Shown: positions 19,829 to 27,787 of the stretch, in pieces
Layout: every line of letters starts with the position of its first letter
Position numbering within the stretch: the stretch's first letter is position 1
NCBI GenBank assembly: GCA_002344065.1
Contig: DDTK01000011.1
Location: 310,001-374,000 of the forward strand
DNA from: Flammeovirgaceae bacterium UBA2366
GTDB taxonomy: Bacteria > Bacteroidota > Bacteroidia > Cytophagales > Cyclobacteriaceae
Reading direction: 5' to 3'
DNA: 64,000 nucleotides
Translations under genes and position numbers: made by a program
The notes under the pieces: generated by a model
Told to the model about the DNA's origin: nothing
The model's input: the letters and a program-made list of their open reading frames with translations, nothing else
The model's database searches: none

Positions 19829-22135
19829 TTATACTGAAACAACAACGATTTGTTGCTTAACCAATATAAATGGCTTTCCATAAAAATTGACCGCTAGTTT
19901 GTCACCAGAAAGCAAAACAGCATCAATGCTGGCTTTTGAGATCTTAATTTTAAGTACATGACCACGAAATTCTATCCGGAACGAATACGATAGCCATTGA
20001 TCAGGGATAAACGGATTAAAGTGAAGTTGTCCATCTTTTATCCGCATACCTCCAAAACCTTTTATAACACTCAGCCAGGTTCCCGCCATACTGGTAATGT
20101 GACAACCATCTTCTGTATCGTTATTATAGTCATCAATATCAAGACGAGCGGTGCGCAAATACATCTCGTATGCTTTGTCCTTATAGCCTAGTAAAGCGGC
20201 TTGTATGGAATGCACACAGGGTGATAAGGATGACTCGTGTACCGTCATCGGCTCATAAAAATCAAAATTGCGTCTGATAGTCTCCACATCGAAATGATCT
20301 TCAAAGAAGTAGAGTCCCTGAAGCACGTCTGCTTGCTTGATAAAACATGATCGCAGAATTCTATCCCACGACCACTTCTGATTAATCGGTCGGTTTTCTT
20401 TGCCCAAATCATAGACCGTCAATAGCTCCTTATCTAAAAATCCATCCTGCTGAAGAAAGATTCCACGGGTCTTATCTTCGGGATAATACATGTTGTCAAT
20501 AATTTTCGTCCATTGCACAGACTCGGCTTCAGAAAATATTACACGTGATGTAAGCTCATTAAACGCACGCTCATCCCTGGCTTTAACATAGTTAATGGCT
20601 TCTTGCGTATAGCCTAATGTCCAGCAGGCTATGTAATTGGTGTACCAATTATTGTTGACATTATTCTCATATTCATTAGGTCCGGTTACCCCCAACATCA
20701 CGTATTTCTTCCGCTCTTCCGACCAGTTTACACGCTGCGCCCAGAAACGGGAAATTCCAATCAGTACTTCCAGACCATACTCAATCAGATACTCCTCGTC
20801 TCCCGTATATCGGATATAATCGAAAATAGCATAGGCTATAGCACCGTTGCGATGAATCTCTTCAAAGGTAATTTCCCATTCGTTGTGACATTCTTCACCA
20901 TTCATCGTTACCATAGGATAAAGCGCAGCACCATCTTTAAAGCCTAACTTAGCCGCATTCTCAATGGCTTTTTGTAAATGCTTGTACCGATACACCAGTA
21001 GGTTACGGGCTACATGTTGCTCGGCCGTACCCAGGTAGAATGGCAAGCAATAAGCCTCAGTATCCCAGTACGTACTTCCGCCATACTTTTCTCCGGTAAA
21101 CCCTTTTGGTCCGATATTTAATCGCGGGTCTTCGCCCGTGTACGTTTGACTTAACTGAAAAATATTAAATCGGATTCCTTGTTGGGCAGCTATATCCCCA
21201 TCAATGGTAATATCGCATTCGTTCCATTTATGTTCCCAAACCCTTATATGGTCTTGAAGAAGCCTTTCAAAACCGGTAGCAGCTGATTCAACAAGGATTG
21301 TGGAGCAATGATTTGCTAATTGATCTTTCGGATGATTCTCTGATGATAGGACAGCAGCATACTTGTATACTACCAACGCTTTGCCCGCATGAAGGTCAAC
21401 CTGAATAGTATTGCCTGCAAATTTATCCCGCGTTTCAGTAGTGATGTGTAAAGGAACTTCCTGACCATCCTGTTCTACGGTATACCGAATTCCGGTGGCT
21501 ACCTGAAAGCGTGTTTTTTTTGTCTCGGCAATTACTATACATTCTTTCTGATCAGCTCTTTTAAACACTTCATCCCAAAACTTTTCATCATAGTTTGAAT
21601 CTGTATTTTTTACATCCGCATCAACAAATAACCTCAGTACAGCTTTTGAAGAAAAATTGACAGGGGTTATTGAGTACCGTATTGCTCCTACTTCTCCGTT
21701 GGCCATACTACAAAATCGCTGAGCATCTACATTGATTTTCTTACCATCCGGAAAGGTGGCCGTAAACGACCGTGAAAGCAGCCCGGATTGCATATCCAGC
21801 ACACGTCTGAAGTTTTCTGTCTTGCATTTTGCCAAATCCAGTTTTTGATTTTCAATCTCTACATGAATGCTTATCCAGTTTGGTGCATTCAACACTTTGG
21901 CAAAATATTCAGGGTACCCGTTCTTCCACCACCCTACCCGGGTTTTATCCGGATAATAAACACCCGCCACATAACTCCCTTGCAATGATTCCCCACTGTA
22001 TTCTTCTTCAAAGTTGGCTCGTTGCCCCATGCGTCCATTTCCAATGCTGAAAACACTTTCAGCAATTTTGTGGTAATGGGGATTAAATCCTTCTTCAATA
22101 ATATGCCAGGGGTGATGTTTAAAATAATCCTTCAT
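19829..22135 (-). CDS. mapA: GH65 maltose phosphorylase (family-typical)
   Basis: 768 aa, no signal peptide, so cytoplasmic. Expected reaction: maltose plus phosphate gives beta-glucose-1-phosphate and glucose. GH65 phosphorylase blocks: YWDTEAYCLPFYLGT, GVTGPNEYENNVNNNWYTNY with the general-acid Glu at about residue 488, KQADVLQGLYFFEDHFD, and the phosphate-site block HESSLSPCVHS. This last block replaces the catalytic base of the hydrolases and is what distinguishes it from the GH65 at 1836. Length is close to characterised maltose phosphorylases (about 750-770 aa). Trehalose, kojibiose or nigerose phosphorylase cannot be excluded from motifs, but linkage to pgmB, GH31 and a maltose-type MFS favours maltose. 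It starts 5 bp after the pgmB stop, hence co-transcribed with it. Confidence 0.88.
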   Translation of the reverse strand: MKDYFKHHPWHIIEEGFNPHYHKIAESVFSIGNGRMGQRANFEEEYSGESLQGSYVAGVYYPDKTRVGWWKNGYPEYFAKVLNAPNWISIHVEIENQKLDLAKCKTENFRRVLDMQSGLLSRSFTATFPDGKKINVDAQRFCSMANGEVGAIRYSITPVNFSSKAVLRLFVDADVKNTDSNYDEKFWDEVFKRADQKECIVIAETKKTRFQVATGIRYTVEQDGQEVPLHITTETRDKFAGNTIQVDLHAGKALVVYKYAAVLSSENHPKDQLANHCSTILVESAATGFERLLQDHIRVWEHKWNECDITIDGDIAAQQGIRFNIFQLSQTYTGEDPRLNIGPKGFTGEKYGGSTYWDTEAYCLPFYLGTAEQHVARNLLVYRYKHLQKAIENAAKLGFKDGAALYPMVTMNGEECHNEWEITFEEIHRNGAIAYAIFDYIRYTGDEEYLIEYGLEVLIGISRFWAQRVNWSEERKKYVMLGVTGPNEYENNVNNNWYTNYIACWTLGYTQEAINYVKARDERAFNELTSRVIFSEAESVQWTKIIDNMYYPEDKTRGIFLQQDGFLDKELLTVYDLGKENRPINQKWSWDRILRSCFIKQADVLQGLYFFEDHFDVETIRRNFDFYEPMTVHESSLSPCVHSIQAALLGYKDKAYEMYLRTARLDIDDYNNDTEDGCHITSMAGTWLSVIKGFGGMRIKDGQLHFNPFIPDQWLSYSFRIEFRGHVLKIKISKASIDAVLLSGDKLAVNFYGKPFILVKQQIVVVSV

Positions 22136-22140
22136 GGGTA

Positions 22141-22782
22141 TCAGAGAGTTTTTAAAATGTCATACGATAGTTTTCCGATGTGATCAAATACCAGGTTAGC
22201 CTTGCCCAATTGTTGAGGTTTGCCAATACCTATACATTTCATGCCTGCCCGCAAGGCCGCCTCTACACCGGCTTCGGCATCTTCCACTACTACACATTCA
22301 GCAGGACTAACATGAAGTAGTGCTGAGGCTTTTAGAAAAATTTCGGGATCAGGTTTTGACTTATCAATCATGGTACCGTCAACAATAGCCTCAAAGGAGT
22401 TTTCAATTTCAAGTTTCTGTAAAACCGTTCGGGCATTCTTACTGCTGGAGGCCAACCCTACTTTTATATTATGCCGATGAAGGGCATCAAACAAATCTTT
22501 TGCACCCGGAAAAATTTCTTCTTTTTTCATGGCTTGAATATACTCTACAAACCAGGCGTTCTTTTTAGTGGCCAGTCTTTCCTTTTCATCATCCGGTAAT
22601 GCAATACCTCCAATCTCAAGAATAATATTCAACGACTCAATTCTTCCTACACCTTTCAAACGTTCGTTCTCCTGCTGCGTAAGATCAACTCCCAATTCTT
22701 TCGCTAATTTTTGCCAGGCCATGAAATGGTAATGAGCCGTGTCTACAATTACACCGTCTAGATCAAAAATACAAGCAGTCAC
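22141..22782 (-). CDS. pgmB: Beta-phosphoglucomutase
   Basis: 213 aa HAD-superfamily enzyme. It converts beta-glucose-1-phosphate, the product of the neighbouring GH65 phosphorylase, to glucose-6-phosphate in the cytoplasm. The nucleophile motif FDLDGVIVDTA is at residues 6-16, with the two Asp that form the phosphoenzyme and act as acid-base. The cap begins YHFMAWQKLAKELG; the motif-2 Ser/Thr block GLASSSKNA, the motif-3 Lys in DKSKPDPEIF and the Asp pair in VVVEDAEAGVEAA are all present. The start is a GTG at 22782, directly before the catalytic motif, with no usable ATG upstream. Divergent from the lacI-type gene; operator site B lies between them. Confidence 0.93.
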   Translation of the reverse strand: MTACIFDLDGVIVDTAHYHFMAWQKLAKELGVDLTQQENERLKGVGRIESLNIILEIGGIALPDDEKERLATKKNAWFVEYIQAMKKEEIFPGAKDLFDALHRHNIKVGLASSSKNARTVLQKLEIENSFEAIVDGTMIDKSKPDPEIFLKASALLHVSPAECVVVEDAEAGVEAALRAGMKCIGIGKPQQLGKANLVFDHIGKLSYDILKTL

Positions 22783-22920
22783 CGGTTATTGGTTTAATTG
22801 GTAAAATAAATTTTGCCCTAATATTAGCTTTAGTTTTTAAATGTTTTAGGTTTAAAGGTTGTAATAAAATCAGGTGCTAAAATGGAGCAAGTACTGAATT
22901 TTCATGCAGCTGATATGAGT

Positions 22921-22933
22921 GCAAACGATTGCG
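22921..22933. promoter_or_regulatory. LacI-family operator-like site (site B)
   Basis: GCAAACGATTGCG followed by AAAA. The outer GCAA/TTGC arms are symmetrical around a central CG, with one asymmetric pair. It matches site A in GCAAACG-TTGCGA. It lies 57 bp upstream of the LacI-family gene and 138 bp upstream of pgmB, so it could serve autoregulation and control of the phosphorylase operon together. Confidence 0.65.
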
Positions 22934-22989
22934 AAAATTTATTGTAACTTGTTCATCGAAAAATAGACTATTGAATTGAAAGTAATGGC

Positions 22990-24024
22990 ATGAAGTACAA
23001 TCAGGTAACGATTAAAGACATTGCGCGGGAATTGGGCATATCTCCCTCTACGGTTTCCAGGGCACTAAAAGACCACCCCGACATTAGTCCGGATACAAAA
23101 AAAGCGGTAAACGAACTGGCTGAGAAACTCAACTATCAACCCAATATTGTTGCACTGAGTTTACGCCAAAGTAAAACCAATACGATTGGTGTCATCATTC
23201 CGGAAATTGTACACTTTTTCTTTTCAACTATAATCAGTGGAATAGAAGATGTGGCTTATAGTGCTGGATACAATGTAATTATCACGCAATCGAACGAATC
23301 GGAAGCTCGCGAAATCCTGGACATGAAAGCGCTGTTTAACAGCCGCGTGGATGGCATGCTGATGTCGGTTTCGCGCGAGACCACCAATTTTGAACATATC
23401 GAGTCGATGCTGGCCAAAGGTGTACCCATTGTTTTTTTCGACAGGGTTTATAACACAGATCAGGCCAGTAAAATAATTGTTGACGATTTTACCGGTGCAA
23501 AAGATGCAACCCTTCACCTTATTGAACAAGGTTGCAAACGCATTGCACACATTGAAGGTCCTCCTAACCTGGAAATAAGCAAGCAAAGACTTGAAGGGTA
23601 TAAGGAAGCTTTAAAGGAAAATAATATTCTATTCAACAAAGACTTAATAGCGATTTGCCCATCTGGCACTATAGAAGAAGGGAAAAAAGCAACGGAGAAA
23701 TTACTTAGTTTAAAGAATCCACCGGATGCCATATTCGCTACCAATGACCCTTCCGCTATGGGCGCCATGCAAGCTATTAAGGAGAAGGGCCTGAAGATGC
23801 CAAAAGACATCGCGCTAGTTGGCTTTAGTAATTGGTTCTTTAGTGCATTAATGGATCCGCCACTTTCATCGGTTGATCAGCCCGGCTTTGAAATGGGTCA
23901 GGAAGCGGCTAAACTGCTCATCCGTCAAATTGAAAAACAAGACAAGGATGATCTGGACATTTTACCAGAAACCAAAATACTCAAGACTCGCTTGATTATT
24001 CGGGAGTCATCCAAAAAAAAATAA
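22990..24024 (+). CDS. LacI/GalR-family transcriptional regulator
   Basis: 344 aa. The N-terminal helix-turn-helix (VTIKDIARELGISPSTVSRAL, residues 6-26) and hinge helix (YQPNIVALSLRQSKTNTIGV) are typical of the family. The periplasmic-binding-protein-like core follows, with the GVIIPEIVHFFFSTIISGIEDVA start and the VGFSNW block near residue 280. It should bind a sugar or sugar phosphate, most likely a maltose-related compound given its neighbours. Its operator type is a central-CG palindrome, and three such sites occur in intergenic regions of this locus (19683, 22921, 36781), including one in its own promoter region. I infer that it controls both SusCD units and the cytoplasmic maltose genes. 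Whether it represses or activates cannot be seen. Confidence 0.93.
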   Translation: MKYNQVTIKDIARELGISPSTVSRALKDHPDISPDTKKAVNELAEKLNYQPNIVALSLRQSKTNTIGVIIPEIVHFFFSTIISGIEDVAYSAGYNVIITQSNESEAREILDMKALFNSRVDGMLMSVSRETTNFEHIESMLAKGVPIVFFDRVYNTDQASKIIVDDFTGAKDATLHLIEQGCKRIAHIEGPPNLEISKQRLEGYKEALKENNILFNKDLIAICPSGTIEEGKKATEKLLSLKNPPDAIFATNDPSAMGAMQAIKEKGLKMPKDIALVGFSNWFFSALMDPPLSSVDQPGFEMGQEAAKLLIRQIEKQDKDDLDILPETKILKTRLIIRESSKKK

Positions 24025-24042
24025 TTGTAAAGTAAATAACCG

Positions 24043-26625
24043 CTACTTTTCTAACCGGATACTTTCAATAGCTATGCCATGCTTTTCCTGAAGTTGATGC
24101 GCTGGTATACCCGGACCTATTGAAATCTGTAAACTCTCTGTGTCTTTTATTGAAAAATCAGAAACAGAAGATGGCTCAAAATAGTAGGACAAAAAAGTTG
24201 GGTAAGGCCTCGGCATCGTTACTGGTTTAACGCTTCTTAAATCAGGTAGAGAAATTATAAACTCCCCCTTTTCCGGAGTTACCACAAGTGAATGAGCATA
24301 GGCAGATCCATCCTTCGCAACTAAAGCTAATTGAACCGTACATGGTTTGTCATTAAGCGACCGGCCAGTGAATACTACTTTTGTAAAACTCTGCAAATCC
24401 TTCTTCCTCCCTTCAACTTTCCTACCAAAGAAATAGCGCATGGAGTAGTCATAAATCCTTTCCTTATCCTTCTGCTCAGGATCCTCCCTGAATAATTGCT
24501 CGATATTTACCAACACTTCAGCTTTACCGGGCCCATCAGCTGGTATGATTGACGAACCACGCACCCATTGCCGGATCAGCTGATCAGAATCGGTAAATGC
24601 ATTAAATAAATAAAGTGGAGAAGTACGTTCAACTACCGGTACTGTATACGATTCGGTAGCATAAAAATCCCAATCGCCAGGATATGTTTGAGCGCCTGCT
24701 GGAAAGGTGTAAAATTTCCCTTGCTCCTTTACCGTAATAAAATACCGTAGAAATCCGGGTTGAAGTCTATCAGCTGTAATTGTAGCTGTATATGTGTAGC
24801 CGTGTTGTTTGGTCATTTTAATAACCTGAGGACGAAAACCTACCCACACATGCAACTCAACATCTTCTGGTGGCTGAACTGAAACAATAGTAGCGGATAC
24901 CTGATAATCACCCCCTGAAGAAAGTTCAACGACCGGCTGGTGCAGAACATGAATTTTAGTGACGGAAGCCTGCGGGGCAACATACTCGCCTATTAAAATA
25001 TTCTTCCACTTATCTTCTCTATGAATACCGGAGGTAATGCCTTGCCGTGTCAATACATATGTACCGGGCTTAACCTGTATGGTTTTTTCAATAGCCTTTC
25101 CGGAAAGATTATTTCCAGCATTTAATGCTTGAATGGCATAGACTGAACCGAGGTCAGGTAACTGAATGGTCATTGGCCAGGTTCTCCAATTAATAACCGC
25201 TATCTCCTTCTTTAAACTTGTCCGTTCAAACGGATCCTTTATCCAAATCGCATCGGGCATTACCTCCAGGCGCCAAACGCCATCACGAATGCGATCAAGA
25301 AAATAGGCACCCGTTCCTTCATATTGCACCACTGTAGAATTACCACTTCCTGCAACCTGTTCTAACTTATCAATAGCCGGAATTTGTGATGATGTATTAT
25401 TGGTATAGATAAATTGCTTCTCAGTAATCATTTCTGCCAAATCACGCTCATCGTCTACACGAAATACATCGAAGGAAGTGTTATCAGGATACCGGCCAAA
25501 GGATTTGTACATCGGAACACGATGGAACACCGCTGATGAAATCATCAGGCTCAACGCTTTTTGTGGAGTGTAGGCGAGATTCATGTAATGAGTTCCATAT
25601 TCGGTATTGGCATACGCCATGTACGTTGGATCATACGAAAAATGGGTGGCTACCTGCATACCGGCTTCCCTAAAACTTCTCGCCATTGCTGGGTAGATGT
25701 ACGACCGGCCAACATCCGCAGCATCAAATTCATATACAATCTTTGCCATGCTTTTGAATTTAGGATTATTCGCGAAAGGAATAACATACCGGTCGACATT
25801 AGGCAAAAGGTTGCCGCCAAGCTCGTGGCGGGCACCCAAGCCGGTTGGGTACCACTGAAAAGTTCCACCCTGCATGGCAGACTTGAAATAAGCATCTGCT
25901 AGATGAATACTGTGTGTTATGTTATAGAGAATGGGTTTCTTACATCCAGTGTTTCGCATGGCTTTCACCATGCGGTTAATAAATGTAGTAACATTCTCAG
26001 GGGATTCACGATGATGTGGCTCATTAGAAACTTCAAAAGCGATAATATCCGGATCATTTTTATAAGGAATGCCTGTATAAGAATTCACATGATTAAGAAA
26101 TTGAAAAAGGTAGCGCTCCTGGGCCCTAATAGCTTCGGGATTGGTAAGGCATGCATCCTTTCCATATTTGCGGGAGAATCCCGGAGTAGGCTCGTCAGGC
26201 TCAGGCCATCCATTTCCCCAATAGGCAATAGGTGTAATAATAAATTTCATTCCCCTCTCCTTCATCTTCATTACCATATAGTCGAAGAGTCTGAGGTTTT
26301 CAGAAGGAAGCAAATTTCCTAACGTATCACTGATCTCGGTATCCCAAACGTGAACCCTGTACAAGTCAAACCCTAACCGGGCAAAATGATAAACATCCTG
26401 ATCGATTGCTTTTTGAATATCAATCCCCATGTTTTTGGCCGTACGATAAGCATGGGCAAACGGAACAGTATAATTTATTCCAAATGCGCGAACTTCCTCC
26501 TTAGAAGTTCCCCAACGAAGCACACCATTTTTATCAACAAATACATCGTCTGAATTACGTTGAGCTTCAGAAATCAGGTTAAACAAAAGGAAAAATGATA
26601 GTGTTAGAACAAAAGTATTTCTCAT
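24043..26625 (-). CDS. Secreted clan-A (GH5-like) glycoside hydrolase, multi-domain
   Basis: 860 aa, signal peptide LLFNLISEAQ. An N-terminal (beta/alpha)8 domain (about 30-420) shows GINYTVPFAHAYR, LGFDLYRVHVWD and the acid-base motif FEVSNEPHH with Glu at about residue 202. A plausible nucleophile is the Glu in IVYEFDAADV (about residue 299). The remaining 440 residues look like beta-sandwich accessory domains (for example VWVGFRPQVIKM and a C-terminal AIESIRLEK block). Endo-acting cellulase/mannanase-type GH5 or a related unassigned family is the closest idea. The exact family and substrate are uncertain. It is divergent from the GH53 gene and ends convergently 18 bp from the LacI-family gene. 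It sits inside an otherwise alpha-glucan locus, so its beta-glycanase look is odd. Confidence 0.65.
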   Translation of the reverse strand: MRNTFVLTLSFFLLFNLISEAQRNSDDVFVDKNGVLRWGTSKEEVRAFGINYTVPFAHAYRTAKNMGIDIQKAIDQDVYHFARLGFDLYRVHVWDTEISDTLGNLLPSENLRLFDYMVMKMKERGMKFIITPIAYWGNGWPEPDEPTPGFSRKYGKDACLTNPEAIRAQERYLFQFLNHVNSYTGIPYKNDPDIIAFEVSNEPHHRESPENVTTFINRMVKAMRNTGCKKPILYNITHSIHLADAYFKSAMQGGTFQWYPTGLGARHELGGNLLPNVDRYVIPFANNPKFKSMAKIVYEFDAADVGRSYIYPAMARSFREAGMQVATHFSYDPTYMAYANTEYGTHYMNLAYTPQKALSLMISSAVFHRVPMYKSFGRYPDNTSFDVFRVDDERDLAEMITEKQFIYTNNTSSQIPAIDKLEQVAGSGNSTVVQYEGTGAYFLDRIRDGVWRLEVMPDAIWIKDPFERTSLKKEIAVINWRTWPMTIQLPDLGSVYAIQALNAGNNLSGKAIEKTIQVKPGTYVLTRQGITSGIHREDKWKNILIGEYVAPQASVTKIHVLHQPVVELSSGGDYQVSATIVSVQPPEDVELHVWVGFRPQVIKMTKQHGYTYTATITADRLQPGFLRYFITVKEQGKFYTFPAGAQTYPGDWDFYATESYTVPVVERTSPLYLFNAFTDSDQLIRQWVRGSSIIPADGPGKAEVLVNIEQLFREDPEQKDKERIYDYSMRYFFGRKVEGRKKDLQSFTKVVFTGRSLNDKPCTVQLALVAKDGSAYAHSLVVTPEKGEFIISLPDLRSVKPVTMPRPYPTFLSYYFEPSSVSDFSIKDTESLQISIGPGIPAHQLQEKHGIAIESIRLEK

Positions 26626-26689
26626 GTTTTTCGTTAAAGAAGTGAGCTAAAAATATTTGAGTAATTTACTGCCGAATATAGAACCGAAA

Positions 26690-27784
26690 ATGAATTGTTC
26701 CGAGTTGAATTTGATTAAGTGGTTAGTTGTATTGATGAGTATTCTCTTCTTGTCAGGATGTGGTGAAAGTGAACCGGATCCTCCTGCTTCATTATCTTAC
26801 CCGCTTGACATCCGCGCTGCAGATATCTCCTTTCTGCCTGAGATCCGGAACGATGCAGTTCAATTTAAAGATCGTAACGGCCAGGTAAAAGATGTCCTCA
26901 CTGTACTTCAGGAAGAAGGTTGCAACACCATCAGGCTTCGGCTGTGGCATACACCCGAAACAAACCATTCAGGGTTTGAAGAGGTAAAGCAGTTTGCTTC
27001 AGAAATAAAAAGCAAAGGGCTTAAGCTTTGGCTTACCGTTCATTACTCCGATACCTGGGCCGATCCGGGACACCAAACTAAACCTGAAGCCTGGAGCACG
27101 CTTTCCACGGCCGATCTTGGCGACAGTGTCTATAACTACACAAAAAAGATTGTTAAACAACTTTCACCAGACTTCATACAAATAGGAAATGAAATAAATG
27201 CCGGGTTTTTGTGGCCCAATGGCAGCACGTCAAACCTAACCGATTTTATCAACTTACTAAAAAAGGGTGTTCAAGGAGTACGCGATGAATCAGATAATGC
27301 ACAGATTATTATTCATTATGCGGGTACCGATGGATCCGTTTGGTTTTACGATCAGTTGAAAAACAATAATGTTGATTACGATATTATCGGTATTTCCTAC
27401 TATCCAAGATGGCATACAAAATCATTAATTACTCTACGCTCGATACTAGCCCAATTGAATACCAACAGCAGTAAAGAAATTGTGCTGGCAGAAACCGGGT
27501 ACCCTTTTACCCTTGATTGGAATGACTGGACAAATAACTTGATTGGCTTAACTGATCACCTTTTGGTGGGGTATCCTGCTACTCCAAAAGGCCAACATGA
27601 TTTTATGATGCAGCTTAGAAAAATGATGTCAGAGTTAAATGGTGGACTAGGCATAGCCTATTGGGCACCCGAGTGGGTCGCATACAAAGGTCCAGAAGCC
27701 ACTAATGGCTCACCATGGGAAAACATGGCCCTTTTTGACTTTGACTTTAAAGCACTGGAGGCTGTTAAGGTCTTCAACGAATAG
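26690..27784 (+). CDS. GH53 endo-beta-1,4-galactanase lipoprotein
   Basis: 364 aa from the ATG at 26690, which puts a lipoprotein signal at the start (LMSILFLSGCGES). A TTG at 26657 in the same frame would only add residues in front of that signal. The GH53 core is complete: RAADISFLPEI, LQEEGCNTIRLRLWHTP, LTVHYSDTWADPGHQTKPEAW, the acid-base Glu in IQIGNEINAGFLWP (about residue 168) and the nucleophile Glu in VLAETGYPF (about residue 268). GH53 enzymes cut beta-1,4-galactan side chains of pectin. The protein should be anchored in the outer membrane or periplasm. It is an isolated single gene, divergent from the clan-A hydrolase and convergent with the GH13 gene (3-bp gap). Its relation to the alpha-glucan genes is unclear. 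Confidence 0.92.
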   Translation: MNCSELNLIKWLVVLMSILFLSGCGESEPDPPASLSYPLDIRAADISFLPEIRNDAVQFKDRNGQVKDVLTVLQEEGCNTIRLRLWHTPETNHSGFEEVKQFASEIKSKGLKLWLTVHYSDTWADPGHQTKPEAWSTLSTADLGDSVYNYTKKIVKQLSPDFIQIGNEINAGFLWPNGSTSNLTDFINLLKKGVQGVRDESDNAQIIIHYAGTDGSVWFYDQLKNNNVDYDIIGISYYPRWHTKSLITLRSILAQLNTNSSKEIVLAETGYPFTLDWNDWTNNLIGLTDHLLVGYPATPKGQHDFMMQLRKMMSELNGGLGIAYWAPEWVAYKGPEATNGSPWENMALFDFDFKALEAVKVFNE

Positions 27785-27787
27785 GCC

